DNA of 64,000 nt from Methylocella tundrae (lineage in GTDB: Bacteria; Pseudomonadota; Alphaproteobacteria; Rhizobiales; Beijerinckiaceae). This document shows, piece by piece, positions 30,586 through 40,010 of the stretch. The stretch spans positions 744,001 to 808,000 of the forward strand of contig NZ_CP139089.1 in NCBI RefSeq assembly GCF_038024855.1, in the 5' to 3' direction. Below the pieces are notes generated by a model, which saw nothing but the letters and a program-made list of their open reading frames with translations, did no database searches and had not been told where the DNA came from. The number at the start of each line of letters is the position of its first letter. Positions within the stretch are counted from its first letter, which is position 1. The position numbers and the translations under genes are program-made.

Positions 30586-33087
30586 TCAGCTGACCGCCGC
30601 GCTCGCGCCAGGCTGATCCTGTGCGCTTCTTCCCGGCGCCTGAAATCCGAGTTTCTCCGCGCCGACGATCTGGATCTTTTGAGGGTCGACCGGCGGTCCG
30701 TCGAAAAATTTATGCTCCTTGAACTGTTTGAATATTTCGAAATGGAGGTCGCTGCGCACGCGCGTCATGATCTCGACGTCGGCGACAAAGGCTGCGAGTT
30801 CGAAGCTGAGGGTCGATCCGGACATGCCCGTAAAGAATATTTGCGGCGCGGGAATTTTTAATACGCGGTCATTGCCCCTGGCCGCGGCGAAGAGAACCTC
30901 CCGTACTTTTTCGGGATCAGCGGCGCCGTTGACGGTCACGGCGATGACGATCCGTCCACTTCTGTCATTGCGGACGAGATTCTTCACGACGCCGGTGATG
31001 AGGCTCGAATTCGGAATGATCACCTGCGCGCGGTCGACAGTCTCGATCTCGGTCGAGCGCACATTGATGCGGCGGACAAAACCCTGATCTCCGCCGACGA
31101 TAATCCAATCGCCGACGCGCACGGCGCGCTCCCAGAGCAGGATCAGCCCCGAGACGAAATTATTGACGATCGACTGCAGCCCGAAGCCGATGCCGACCGA
31201 AAGGGCGCCGGCGACAATGGCGAGTTTTTCGAAGCTGAGGCCGAGATAGCCGAGCGACAGACCCGCGGCGAGAATAAATCCTACGTAGCCAAGGCTTGTC
31301 GTGATCGAATTGCGCAGTCCGGAGTCGAGCGTGGTGTGCGGGAGCAGGGATGACTCGAGCCAGCCCTGCAAGCCCCGGATCGCCGCCGAGACGAGCCCGA
31401 ATATGACTGCTGCAATGACGATCGAGGCCGGAGAAATGACGACATCGCCGATCTTGAAGCCGAAGAACGCGGAGCGAAGATCGAAGGGGACGTCGGTCGA
31501 TTGCAAGCCCCACGGCGCCAGCACCGCTATGACCGCGACGATCAACAGGGTGAGCCGCAGGACGCCCGAGAGCAGGATGCCGACCAGTTCCAGCGAATCG
31601 CGCTGAAGCCCTATGCGGTTGATCAGCCAATGCCCGAATTTCGCCGCCGGTTTGAACCCGGTCGCGATCGCCTCTTCGATCAATATGCTCGCCATAAAGT
31701 AAAGGGAGACGACGGCGGTGGTCCAGAGCGTCTGGTCGAGGAAGAAACTTGCGAAAGTCGGATAGCCGACAAAGACGCCGATTGCGACGACGAACGCGGC
31801 GACCATGGCGGCGGCGCGCAAAATGCCGAACCAGTTCCAGCGTCTCGTGAGCGCGGGGCCGAAGCAGTCGGCATCGGTCGCATCGGCGCCGACGCGCCAA
31901 AGCCCCACAGCGAGGGCGATCGCCGCCATCAGCGCGCCAAGGCCGCGCGTCGCGACCGAAAATGAAAGCGAGCCGTCCACGGCGTCGTTGAAAGCTTCAC
32001 AAAGGCGCGTCGCCGAAACGATCGAGGCGACGGCGGTCGCGACGCCGACGAGAAGCGCCGCGGCGCTGTTGCCGATCGGAGGCACGCGCCAGTTCGGCCG
32101 CGTCGGCGCAAACAGGCCGCGGGCGATGCCGGCGGCGACCGCGATGCGAAGAACGCCGCTGCCGATCGCCTCGAAGACCGCTTGCAGGCGCAAGGTGGCG
32201 AGGTCAGCGGCGTCGAGCCCGAAAACGACGATGTAGGTCAGCGCGACGGGCGGAACGGCGATGACCAGGGCGATCCACCAGGCGCCGAGAATTTTCAGCA
32301 GGCGGTCCGGCTTTTCGACGGCGCTGCTGCGCGCGAGAACGCGTTTGGCGAGCACGGCGAGCGGAATGTAGGCGAGAAAGACGGCGCCAAGACCAAGCCA
32401 GAACGCCGCCAGCCTCCAGCCATCGAAGCGGGCTCTGATCCTTGACGCCCAATCGCTGAACAATGAGCCGATGTCTTCGATATTTCCGGGCGCCTCGCGC
32501 CAGACGTCGGTCCAGAGTTTGGCGTTGGCGATGCTGGTTGATCGCTGAAACAGTGATCTCGTGAACAAGGCGCGCCGTCTGGCCGAGATGTCGGTTTTCA
32601 TCTGGTCTGCGCGAACGGAGAGCAGCTTGGCGCGCTTCAAGAGTTCGTCAGCGTTGCTGAAGCTTTGCTGCTGCGCAGTTCGCTCCTCGGTGACGGCTGG
32701 ATTTTCAGGCGGCGATTTGTCGTCGGGCGGCGCGCCGAGCTGGTCCAGCCTCGCCTTGATCTCGGCGATGCGTGGCGTGATGCGCTCGGTGACGGTGTTG
32801 ACGGAATCCGCGATCGGGCCGATCTGCTGGCGAGCGCCGGCAAGGTCGCTATCGGTCTGATTGTGGCGGTCGAGGGCGGTCGAGATATTATTGAGGGCGG
32901 CGTTCGCCTTGTCTAGCGTGTCGGCGAGGCGCGCGAGGTCCGGCGCCGGAGCGGCCGCCGCCGCGGGTTGGGCTGGAGCCGCCTTGGCTGGGGCAGGCGC
33001 TGCGGGCGGCGGAGCTTGCGTCTGCGCTCGCGTTGGAGTCATCGCCAGCAGCGTCATTATGCCGAGAACGCAAGCGAGATATTTCAA
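30586..33087 (-). CDS. Large MscS-family mechanosensitive channel (DUF3772 type)
   Basis: This 833-residue protein has a signal peptide MKYLACVLGIMTLLAMTPTRAQ, an Ala/Pro-rich stretch and a predicted coiled periplasmic domain of the DUF3772 type (IADSVNTVTERITPRIAEIKARLDQLG). A series of membrane helices follows, then the MscS core near the C-terminus: VAGALSVGIGFGLQSIVNNFVSGLILLWERAVRVGDWIIVGG, VRRINVRSTEIETVDRAQVIIPNSSLITGVVKN. Members open under membrane tension to protect from hypo-osmotic shock. AAAGGAAG precedes the ATG. Confidence 0.92.
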   Translation of the reverse strand: MKYLACVLGIMTLLAMTPTRAQTQAPPPAAPAPAKAAPAQPAAAAAPAPDLARLADTLDKANAALNNISTALDRHNQTDSDLAGARQQIGPIADSVNTVTERITPRIAEIKARLDQLGAPPDDKSPPENPAVTEERTAQQQSFSNADELLKRAKLLSVRADQMKTDISARRRALFTRSLFQRSTSIANAKLWTDVWREAPGNIEDIGSLFSDWASRIRARFDGWRLAAFWLGLGAVFLAYIPLAVLAKRVLARSSAVEKPDRLLKILGAWWIALVIAVPPVALTYIVVFGLDAADLATLRLQAVFEAIGSGVLRIAVAAGIARGLFAPTRPNWRVPPIGNSAAALLVGVATAVASIVSATRLCEAFNDAVDGSLSFSVATRGLGALMAAIALAVGLWRVGADATDADCFGPALTRRWNWFGILRAAAMVAAFVVAIGVFVGYPTFASFFLDQTLWTTAVVSLYFMASILIEEAIATGFKPAAKFGHWLINRIGLQRDSLELVGILLSGVLRLTLLIVAVIAVLAPWGLQSTDVPFDLRSAFFGFKIGDVVISPASIVIAAVIFGLVSAAIRGLQGWLESSLLPHTTLDSGLRNSITTSLGYVGFILAAGLSLGYLGLSFEKLAIVAGALSVGIGFGLQSIVNNFVSGLILLWERAVRVGDWIIVGGDQGFVRRINVRSTEIETVDRAQVIIPNSSLITGVVKNLVRNDRSGRIVIAVTVNGAADPEKVREVLFAAARGNDRVLKIPAPQIFFTGMSGSTLSFELAAFVADVEIMTRVRSDLHFEIFKQFKEHKFFDGPPVDPQKIQIVGAEKLGFQAPGRSAQDQPGASAAVS

Positions 33088-33151
33088 TAATGCTTCCTTT
33101 CAAAACAGGACCCGCGCCGCGCGGGCCGCAACCCAAATGCGCCAAATGAGA

Positions 33152-34261
33152 TCACCGCACGCGATCGCAAGCGCTCTCTGCGGCTACGCTGGCGTCAGGG
33201 CTCGCGGAACCCGGCGGATAAACATGCGCTCGGCCTTTGTAATCACTGATCTTATAGGCCGGCTTGGCGCTGGTTTCATCGACGTAATTGGGGCCGATCG
33301 GCGATTTGCCGTGACCTCCGGGCAGGTCGAGAACGTAGGCTGGCTGGCATAGGCCGGAAAGGCGGCCGCGCAACTGGCGCATCAACTCGCGGCCCTTTTC
33401 GATTTCGACACGAAAATGCGCCGTTCCGGGCGCGAGATCCAGCTGGTGCAGATAATAGGGCTTGACGCGCGTCTCGACAAATCCACGCATCAGAGCGCTC
33501 AGGGTCTCGACGTCGTCGTTCACTCCTGCGAGCAGCACGCTCTGGCTCAGCATCGGAACGCCAGCGTCGATGAGGCGCGCGCAGGCCGCGCGGGCCGATG
33601 GCGTCAATTCGCGCGGATGGTTGGCGTGCAAGGCGACATAAACCGTCTTGGCGGATTGCCGCAGGGCTTCGATCAGATCGGCGCTGACGGCGTCAGGATC
33701 GACGCAGGGCACACGCGTGTGCAGGCGTACGATCTTGACGTGTTCAATGGCCTCAAGGCGCTTCATGACGTCGGCGAGGCGTCGCGGCGACAAGGTGAGC
33801 GGATCGCCTCCGGTCAGAATTACCTCCCAGATGCGCGGCTGCGCGGCCACATAGGCAAGCGCCGCGTCGAGGGCTTTCGGCGCAAGATGCGTGGGGCTAC
33901 CTGGTCCGACGACCTCGCGACGGAAGCAGAAGCGGCAATAGACCGGACAAATATGCAAAAGCTTCAAAAGCACACGGTCGGGATAGCGATGAACGACGCC
34001 TTCAACCGGGCTGAAGGCGCTATCGCCGATCGGATCGCTGAGTTCCTCGGGGCGGGGAAAGAGTTCGGCGAGATCGGGAATGAATTGGCGCGCGATGGGA
34101 TCGCGCGCATCCTTCGGGTCGATCAGTTCCGCGACCGCTGGCGTCACGCCGATCGCGTAGGACCTCGCGATGCTCTCAAGCTCCGCCCGGCGCGCCTCGG
34201 GCGCGAGGCCAGCGCCGATGAGGTCGGCGGCGCTGCGAAGCGTCGGAGGCGACGGGCTCAT
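33152..34261 (-). CDS. epmB: EF-P (R)-beta-lysylation: lysine 2,3-aminomutase EpmB
   Basis: This encodes 369 residues from ATG 34261, which overlaps the epmA stop by 4 nt (ATGA). The radical SAM cluster CPVYCRFC (C105, C109, C112), LTGGDPLTLSPRRLADVM, and a C-terminal PGGHGKSPIGPNY with the probable PLP lysine mark the KamA/EpmB family. EpmB converts alpha-lysine to (R)-beta-lysine for EpmA. Coupling to epmA and proximity to efp distinguish it from catabolic KamA. Confidence 0.94.
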   Translation of the reverse strand: MSPSPPTLRSAADLIGAGLAPEARRAELESIARSYAIGVTPAVAELIDPKDARDPIARQFIPDLAELFPRPEELSDPIGDSAFSPVEGVVHRYPDRVLLKLLHICPVYCRFCFRREVVGPGSPTHLAPKALDAALAYVAAQPRIWEVILTGGDPLTLSPRRLADVMKRLEAIEHVKIVRLHTRVPCVDPDAVSADLIEALRQSAKTVYVALHANHPRELTPSARAACARLIDAGVPMLSQSVLLAGVNDDVETLSALMRGFVETRVKPYYLHQLDLAPGTAHFRVEIEKGRELMRQLRGRLSGLCQPAYVLDLPGGHGKSPIGPNYVDETSAKPAYKISDYKGRAHVYPPGSASPDASVAAESACDRVR

Positions 34262-35313
34262 TTCGCCCAAACGCCTTCGGCGACAGGCGTCCAGATCACC
34301 TGCTCGATGTGGGGCGCGCCGGTCGCAAGCATGACGAGCCTGTCAAAGCCGAGCGCGATGCCGCTTGCCGGCGGCATCACAGCCAGGGCGGCGAGGAAAT
34401 CCTCGTCGATCGGATAGCTCTCGCCATAGATGCGCTGGCGCTCCGCCATCTCCGCCTCAAAGCGGCGCCGCTGCTCGTCGGCGTCCGTCAATTCGCCGAA
34501 CCCATTGGCGAGCTCAACGCCGCAAGCATAAAGTTCAAAGCGCTCAGCAAGCCGCTGATCCTCTTGTAAATTCGCCAAGGCAGCCTCGCTGGCCGGATAA
34601 TCCATGAGGATTGTCGCACGACCGTGTCCGAGATGAGGCTCTATTTTGACGGAAAGCAGCTTGCTGAAAATGTCCGACCAGCTGTCGTCTCGCACGACCC
34701 GGACGCCGCATTTTTGCGCGTTTGCCGCGAGCGCCTCGCGGTTTGGGGTCAATCCGTCGATCGTCGCCAGCAGATCAATCCCGGCGTAGCGATCGAAGGC
34801 CTCCGTCACGCTCAAGAGCTCCAATTCCTCGAACGGATCGGCGATCGCGCCCCCATAGGTCAATAAATCCGCGCCCGCCGCCTTGGCCGTCGCGGCGAGA
34901 ATCCCGGCGCAGTCCTCGATAAGCCGCTGATAGGGCGCGTGCGCCCTATACCATTCGAGGAGCGTGAATTCGGGATGGTGGAGCCTATCCCGCTCGCGAT
35001 TTCTGAACACGTGGGCGACGGTAAATATCCGCTCCTCGCCGGCCGCCAGCAGCTTTTTGGCGGCGAACTCCGGCGACGAATGCAGATAGAGAGGCGACGC
35101 CCTTCCCGCCCCATCCTGCATTTGAGTGGCGAAGGCGCTGATATGGGCTTCGTTGCCCGGCGAGATCTGTAAAATGGCGGTGTCGACCTCGACGAAAGAT
35201 TGCGCGCCGAAAAACGCCCGCAGGCCAGCGAGCATCCTCACGCGCGCCTTGAGGAAGGGGCGCCGGTCCGCATGGATATCCGGCCGCCACCAGGGCGATC
35301 GCGCGCTCACCAT
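34258..35313 (-). CDS. epmA: EF-P lysine ligase EpmA (PoxA/GenX)
   Basis: This 351-residue protein is a class II lysyl-tRNA synthetase-like catalytic domain without the N-terminal anticodon-binding domain. It shows FVEVDTAILQISPGNEAH, YLHSSPEFAAKKLLAAGEERIFTVAHVFRNRERDRLHHPEFTLLEWYRA (motif 2) and PASGIALGFDRLVMLATGA (motif 3). It ligates beta-lysine onto the conserved lysine of EF-P. Divergent from efp by about 225 nt and translationally coupled to epmB. Confidence 0.95.
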   Translation of the reverse strand: MVSARSPWWRPDIHADRRPFLKARVRMLAGLRAFFGAQSFVEVDTAILQISPGNEAHISAFATQMQDGAGRASPLYLHSSPEFAAKKLLAAGEERIFTVAHVFRNRERDRLHHPEFTLLEWYRAHAPYQRLIEDCAGILAATAKAAGADLLTYGGAIADPFEELELLSVTEAFDRYAGIDLLATIDGLTPNREALAANAQKCGVRVVRDDSWSDIFSKLLSVKIEPHLGHGRATILMDYPASEAALANLQEDQRLAERFELYACGVELANGFGELTDADEQRRRFEAEMAERQRIYGESYPIDEDFLAALAVMPPASGIALGFDRLVMLATGAPHIEQVIWTPVAEGVWAK

Positions 35314-35538
35314 GCTATTTCGCTTGAAAAGCGCGGCGGAACATGGCTAGCGATAGGCGCAAGCGCGGACGCGCACCGCCGACCCAAGTTTTCTTCAGTT
35401 CGCCCGCGAATGGCTCCGTCCATGGTTGCACTGAAGCAAACCTGCAAGGCCATCGCATCCGGCTCCAATTTCGAGAACCCGGACGCCCCAGCGGCGAAGG
35501 CCGGCGTTCGCATCGTTTGATCGTATAAAGGAAAACCA

Positions 35539-36108
35539 GTGAAAGTCATCGCCAGTTCGATTCGCAAAGGCAATATTATCGAGAGAGACGACGGTCAGCT
35601 CTATGTCGTCTTGACCGCTGAAAGCTTTCACCCCGGCAAGGGCACGCCGACGACGCAGATCGACATGCGCCGCCTCTCCGACGGCGTCAAGACGACGGAC
35701 CGCTACAAGACGACCGAGCAGGTCGAGCGCGCCTATGTCGAAGATTCCAATTTCAGTTACCTTTATCAGGACGCCGACGGCTATACTTTCATGAATGGCG
35801 AGAATTTTGACCAGGTCATCGTTCCGCCCGCGGTGATCGGCGACCAGGCAATTTATCTTCAGGAAGGGATGAACTGCGTCCTCTCGATGTTCAACGGGGT
35901 CGCCGTCGCTATCCAGCTGCCGGCGCGCGTGACGCTCGAAGTCGTCGAGACCGAGCCGGCGATGAAGGGCCAGACGGCGTCCTCCTCCTATAAGCCGGCG
36001 AAGCTCTCGAATGGCGCTCGGGCGATGGTGCCGCCACATATTTCCCCTGGCACGCGCATTGTCGTGCAGACCGAGGACGGCTCCTACGTCGAGCGCGCCA
36101 AGGACTGA
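35539..36108 (+). CDS. efp: Translation elongation factor P
   Basis: This encodes 189 residues from a GTG at 35539 with AAAGGAAAACC just upstream. The KOW-like N-terminal domain contains [10 protein letters not shown] with K34, the lysine modified by EpmA/EpmB. OB domains follow, ending [29 protein letters not shown] rescues ribosomes stalled at polyproline. Having efp, epmA and epmB together predicts a beta-lysylated EF-P. No epmC-like hydroxylase is in view. A strong terminator follows. Confidence 0.97.
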   Translation: MKVIASSIRKGNIIERDDGQLYVVLTAESFHPGKGTPTTQIDMRRLSDGVKTTDRYKTTEQVERAYVEDSNFSYLYQDADGYTFMNGENFDQVIVPPAVIGDQAIYLQEGMNCVLSMFNGVAVAIQLPARVTLEVVETEPAMKGQTASSSYKPAKLSNGARAMVPPHISPGTRIVVQTEDGSYVERAKD

Positions 36109-36139
36109 GAAGGGGCGTCCGACGACGCGGATAAAACGG

Positions 36140-36169
36140 AAAAGGCCACCCGATCGGGCGGCCTTTTTT
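36140..36169 (+). terminator. Intrinsic terminator of efp
   Basis: AAAGGCCACCCGAT pairs with CGGGCGGCCTTT with one A/C mismatch inside the stem, followed by a T-run (TTTTTT). It lies about 30 nt after the efp stop on the plus strand. Confidence 0.9.
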
Positions 36170-36231
36170 CTGAACTGCAACCGTCGTAAAGACTCAAGCC
36201 GGGGGAATCGGGTCTCCCGCCGGCCGCGTGG

Positions 36232-36456
36232 TCAGAGCTTTGAACCCAGCTTTTCCTCGATCTGGTTCAAAAGAATCTGGAACCGATCCGGCTGGCTTTC
36301 AGGGCACGGAAGCTCGAACACCCTGCGCAAACGGCTGCCGAATTGCGCGCACATGGGGCCCGCGCCCGAAAAGTCCATTTCCGGCATTTCGAAGCGGCTC
36401 TGATAGGTGGCTGGGCCCTGGCTGAAAAAGCTGCCCTGTTTCAACATCTTATTCAT
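36232..36456 (-). CDS. Small protein resembling the anti-sigma factor NepR
   Basis: This encodes 74 residues from ATG 36456, with an in-frame GTG two codons earlier. The C-terminal half, FGSRLRRVFELPCPESQPDRF followed by ILLNQIEEKL, follows the NepR helix pattern (I-G-K-LR-hydrophobic...PVPDRF--LL-QLE), which binds EcfG sigma and PhyR. A candidate EcfG-type promoter sits 116-140 nt upstream of the start, on the same strand, which would fit autoregulation within the general stress response. No phyR, ecfG or sensor kinase is adjacent, so this would be an orphan or second NepR. The similarity is short, so the call is tentative. Confidence 0.5.
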   Translation of the reverse strand: MNKMLKQGSFFSQGPATYQSRFEMPEMDFSGAGPMCAQFGSRLRRVFELPCPESQPDRFQILLNQIEEKLGSKL

Positions 36457-36961
36457 GATCACTGCTTCTTGATCGCCCGATCATTAACCTTTGATCCATC
36501 AATTTGACCAAACTAGGGTTTTAACGCGGCAAGAATCTTGCCACCTTATCGTGCGGCCTGTTGATCCATCCAACTTAAGACGCGATATTTCGTTCCATGT
36601 CATAAATATGGCCAAGCAACCTTGCCTGAGGTTGGAACGCTGATCCGGCTTTGCCGGCGAAAAGCGGCCCTGCAAAGGTGAAGACTCCGTTTGAAAAGCC
36701 GCAGCCCTCCTATAGAACCCAAAGACGCTGCTCGCGCTCGATCGTTTCAAATTGGAGCGATGATGCTTTCTTTTCTGTAACCCAATGGTTGATGTGCCTT
36801 TTTAGAGCCGGTCATTTCTCGAAACATGCTTTAGAAATCCTCAACGGCGCCGCTACGGGGCGAGCGCCGGAGATCACTTTGATCTTGCGTCAAGGCCTCT
36901 CTTTGAGTCATTTGCGTTCTCGAAAGCTGCGCAGGACTGCTTCAGGAAAGAGTAGACCATC
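36457..36961. other. Intergenic region before the flavoprotein gene
   Basis: Divergent gap of about 500 nt, lower in GC than its neighbours. Apart from the EcfG-type promoter at 36572-36596 I see no gene. Short frames lack support. The ribosome binding site of the flavoprotein gene (AGGAAAGAG) is at its right end. Confidence 0.5.
36572..36596 (-). promoter_or_regulatory. EcfG-type general stress promoter
   Basis: On the minus strand GGAAC (36596-36592) and GTT (36574-36572) are separated by 17 nt. This equals GGAAC-N16-nGTT, the consensus recognised by EcfG sigma factors of alphaproteobacteria. It points at the NepR-like gene starting at 36456 and would give a leader of about 100 nt. Only two short boxes, so chance is possible. 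Confidence 0.5.
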
Positions 36962-38233
36962 GTGTCACAAGCCACCGACATCGACGCGGGATCGACCGTC
37001 GCCATCATTGGCGGCGGGCAGGCTGGCGCGGAAGCCGCCACGCTACTCCGCCAAAACGGCCATAAGGGCCGCATCATTTTATTCGGAGAGGAGAAGCATC
37101 TGCCCTATATGCGGCCGCCGCTCTCCAAGGCCTATCTCGCCGGCGAGATCGGCGCCGACGCGCTGATCTACAAGGCGCCGGTCGCCTATGAGAAAGCAGG
37201 CGTCGAATTGCGCCTCGGCCAGCGCGTCGCCGGCATCGACCGCGAGGCGCGCCGGCTGCGGCTCGAAAGCGGCGAAAGCGTCGCCTATGACAAGCTGGTC
37301 ATCGCCGCTGGCGGCCGGGCGCGCGAGCTGAGCGTTCCCGGCGCGAAGCTGCGCAACATCTTCTATCTGCGCACGATCGCCGACGTCGAGCTTTTGCAGC
37401 CTCAGCTGCAGCCTGGCCGCCGCCTCGTCATCGTCGGCGGCGGCTATGTCGGACTCGAGTTCGCGGCCGTCGCCATCAAGCGCGGTCTCAGAGTCACTGT
37501 GCTCGAGGGGGCGCCGCGCGTGCTGGCGCGCGTGACGGCGCCGGAGGTCTCGGCGTTTTACGAGCGCTTTCACCGCGCCGCAGGCGTCGAGATCCTCACC
37601 GGCGTCGCCGTCAGCGGATTTACGCCGGGGCCGGACGGCGAGAACGTCGGCGCCGTGCAATGCGGCGACGGGCTCTCGGTCGCGGCGGATTTCGTTCTCG
37701 TCGGCATCGGCCTCGTTCCCAACACGGAGCTTGCAGAGGCGGCGGGACTTGTCATCGACGGCGGCATTCTCGTCGACGACGTCTCGCGCACCAGCGATCC
37801 GGATATTTTCGCAATCGGCGATTGCGCCGTCCATGCGCGGCATGGATTTCTGCAGCGCAAGATGCGGCTCGAATCAGTGCCGAACGCGCTCGAGCAGGCG
37901 CGGACGGTCGCGGCGGTCATCGCTGGCAAGCCGGCTCCGGCCGCGACGGCGCCGTGGTTCTGGTCCGATCAGTATGACCTCAAGCTGCAAATGGCCGGCA
38001 TCTCGGAAGGCTATGACGAACTCGCCATCCGTGGCTCGACGGAAGGCGCGTCCTTCATCGCGTTCTATCTGAAGGATGGCCGCGTGATCGCCGCCGACGC
38101 GATCAACCGCCCCGCCGAATTCATGGCCTCGAAAAGGCTGATCGCCGATCGGGCGAAGGTGAGCGCAAAGGACCTCGCCGACGACTCCGTTCCGCTCAAG
38201 TCGCTCATCGCAGCCGCTGCCGCCGCGGCGTGA
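36962..38233 (+). CDS. FAD-dependent ferredoxin/rubredoxin reductase-like oxidoreductase
   Basis: This encodes 423 residues from a GTG at 36962 after AGGAAAGAG. Motifs include the FAD Rossmann IIGGGQAGAEAA (15-26), LPYMRPPLSKAYLAG, the NAD-binding VIVGGGYVGLEFAA and the second FAD motif DIFAIGDCAVH. The C-terminal reductase domain has WFWSDQYDLKLQMAG. This is the BphA4/putidaredoxin-reductase family that passes NAD(P)H electrons to a ferredoxin. No ferredoxin or oxygenase gene is nearby, so the partner is unknown. Convergent with aspA, 4 nt between stops. Confidence 0.9.
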   Translation: MSQATDIDAGSTVAIIGGGQAGAEAATLLRQNGHKGRIILFGEEKHLPYMRPPLSKAYLAGEIGADALIYKAPVAYEKAGVELRLGQRVAGIDREARRLRLESGESVAYDKLVIAAGGRARELSVPGAKLRNIFYLRTIADVELLQPQLQPGRRLVIVGGGYVGLEFAAVAIKRGLRVTVLEGAPRVLARVTAPEVSAFYERFHRAAGVEILTGVAVSGFTPGPDGENVGAVQCGDGLSVAADFVLVGIGLVPNTELAEAAGLVIDGGILVDDVSRTSDPDIFAIGDCAVHARHGFLQRKMRLESVPNALEQARTVAAVIAGKPAPAATAPWFWSDQYDLKLQMAGISEGYDELAIRGSTEGASFIAFYLKDGRVIAADAINRPAEFMASKRLIADRAKVSAKDLADDSVPLKSLIAAAAAAA

Positions 38234-38237
38234 GTTT

Positions 38238-39767
38238 TCAATGCTTCGGCTCGAACACGGGCGAGGCTTTGCGCGGCGAGGGCTGCGTCATATTTTCGAC
38301 GCCCAGCAAATCGCCAAGCTGGGCCTCGGTCATCAAGCCTTCTTCGAGAACAATGTCGGCGACCTTGCGCCCCTCGCGCAGCGCCCGCCGCGCAATATGT
38401 GAACACGTCTCATAGCCGAGCATCGGCCCGAGCGCGGTGACAAGTCCGATGCTGTTCTCGACCAATTCGAGGCAGCGTTCGCGATCCGCCTCGATGCCGA
38501 CGACGCAGCGCTGATCCAAGGTTTCGATCGCAGCCGTCAACATTCGCAGCGAGGTCAGGATCGCATAGCCAATGGTCGGCTCGAAGGCGTTGAGCTGAAG
38601 CTGGCCGCCTTCCGCGCACATCGTCACGGTCAGGTCATGACCAATGACGAGGTAAGCGACCTGGCTGACGACCTCCGGGATGACCGGATTGACCTTGCCC
38701 GGCATGATGGACGAACCAGCCTGCACCGCCGGCAGGCGGATTTCACCCAAACCCGCGCGCGGGCCGGATGATAGAAGGCGCAGATCGTTGCAGATCTTCG
38801 ACAGCTTCACCGCGATGCGTTTCAGAACGCCGGAGAACAGAACGAAAGCGCCCATGTCCGACGTCGCTTCAATGAGATTGGCGGCGAGGGTCAGGCGCTG
38901 GCCGGACAGGCGCGCCAGCTCGGCGACGGCCAGCGAGGCATAGCGCGGATCGGTATTGATGCCTGTGCCGATCGCCGTCGCGCCGAGATTGATCTCGCGA
39001 AACAGCGCGGCGGCCTCCTGCAGACGATCGACGTCCTCCTTGATCGTCACATGAAAGGCGTCGAATTCCTGGCCGAGCGTCATCGGCACGGCGTCCTGCA
39101 ACTGGGTGCGGCCAATCTTCAGCACGTCGCCGAATTCGACAGCCTTGGCCTTGAACGCGAAGGCGAGATCCTGCAGCGCGTGGACGAGTGATTCGGTGGC
39201 GAAGATCACCGCAAGCCGCAACGCGCTGGGATAGGCGTCATTGGTGGACTGGGCCATGTTGACGTCGTCGATCGGGTGGAGCGCGCCATAGTCGCCGCGG
39301 GGCCGGCCGATCAGTTCGAGAGCGACATTGGCGATGACCTCGTTCGCGTTCATATTGGTCGACGTGCCGGCTCCCCCTTGCACGGCGTCGACGACGAACT
39401 GGTCGAGAAAACGTTTGTCCTTGATGATGAGGCCGCAGGCCCGGTCGATCGCCTCCGCCTTGCCGGAAGCCAAATGGCCAAGACGCCGGTTGGCGCGCGC
39501 GGCCGCCTGTTTGACGAGCGCCAGGGCGCGCACAAGTTCAGGAAAATGCCCGACAGGCACGCCTGTGATGGGAAAATTTTCGACAGCTCGCAGCGTATGA
39601 ATGCCCCAATAGACATCGGCCGGGATCTCGGCTTCCCCAAGAAGGTCGTGCTCGCGCCGAGTCGGAACAGCGGCGAGTTCAATGGAGCGGGTCGTCGCCA
39701 GCGCGAGCGTTGTCGGTGAAGCCTCGGACGCTTCTTCGAAAGGCCGGTCGAAACAACCCTCGGTCAT
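38238..39767 (-). CDS. aspA: Aspartate ammonia-lyase
   Basis: This encodes 509 residues from ATG 39767 with GGAGACGG upstream. A leader of about 35 residues precedes RREHDLLGEAEIPADVYWGIHTLRAVENFPITG, typical of aspartases. Substrate and catalytic segments GGAGTSTNMNANEVIAN, HPIDDVNMAQSTNDAYPSALR and the superfamily signature GSSIMPGKVNPVIPE are present. It reversibly deaminates aspartate to fumarate. AspA rather than FumC is favoured by the YWGIHTLRAVENF form. The N-terminal leader is longer than usual and the start could lie at a later codon. Confidence 0.92.
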   Translation of the reverse strand: MTEGCFDRPFEEASEASPTTLALATTRSIELAAVPTRREHDLLGEAEIPADVYWGIHTLRAVENFPITGVPVGHFPELVRALALVKQAAARANRRLGHLASGKAEAIDRACGLIIKDKRFLDQFVVDAVQGGAGTSTNMNANEVIANVALELIGRPRGDYGALHPIDDVNMAQSTNDAYPSALRLAVIFATESLVHALQDLAFAFKAKAVEFGDVLKIGRTQLQDAVPMTLGQEFDAFHVTIKEDVDRLQEAAALFREINLGATAIGTGINTDPRYASLAVAELARLSGQRLTLAANLIEATSDMGAFVLFSGVLKRIAVKLSKICNDLRLLSSGPRAGLGEIRLPAVQAGSSIMPGKVNPVIPEVVSQVAYLVIGHDLTVTMCAEGGQLQLNAFEPTIGYAILTSLRMLTAAIETLDQRCVVGIEADRERCLELVENSIGLVTALGPMLGYETCSHIARRALREGRKVADIVLEEGLMTEAQLGDLLGVENMTQPSPRKASPVFEPKH

Positions 39768-40010
39768 GGCGCCGTCTCCGTGGAGTTCGCTTTGCGGAGG
39801 AGATCCGCATCGATTGAGATCCGAAAACGATAATGATTCGCTCCGTCCCCGGGGTGATGTCGTGTCTTTAATTATATAGGCGCGCCTTGCCGCCGCTGCG
39901 TCATTGCGCACATTTGATTCGCGCCCCTCTGAGCAGGAAGTTCCCAGAGAGGACCTCTAAAATTAAGCATTCATGAATCGCGCGAAATAGGGCCAGCGCG
40001 GACGCGCCGC

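Noticed and set aside
33416..34417. A 333-residue plus-strand frame opposite epmB
   Set aside because: Shadow frame; the coupled epmA-epmB reading is decisive.
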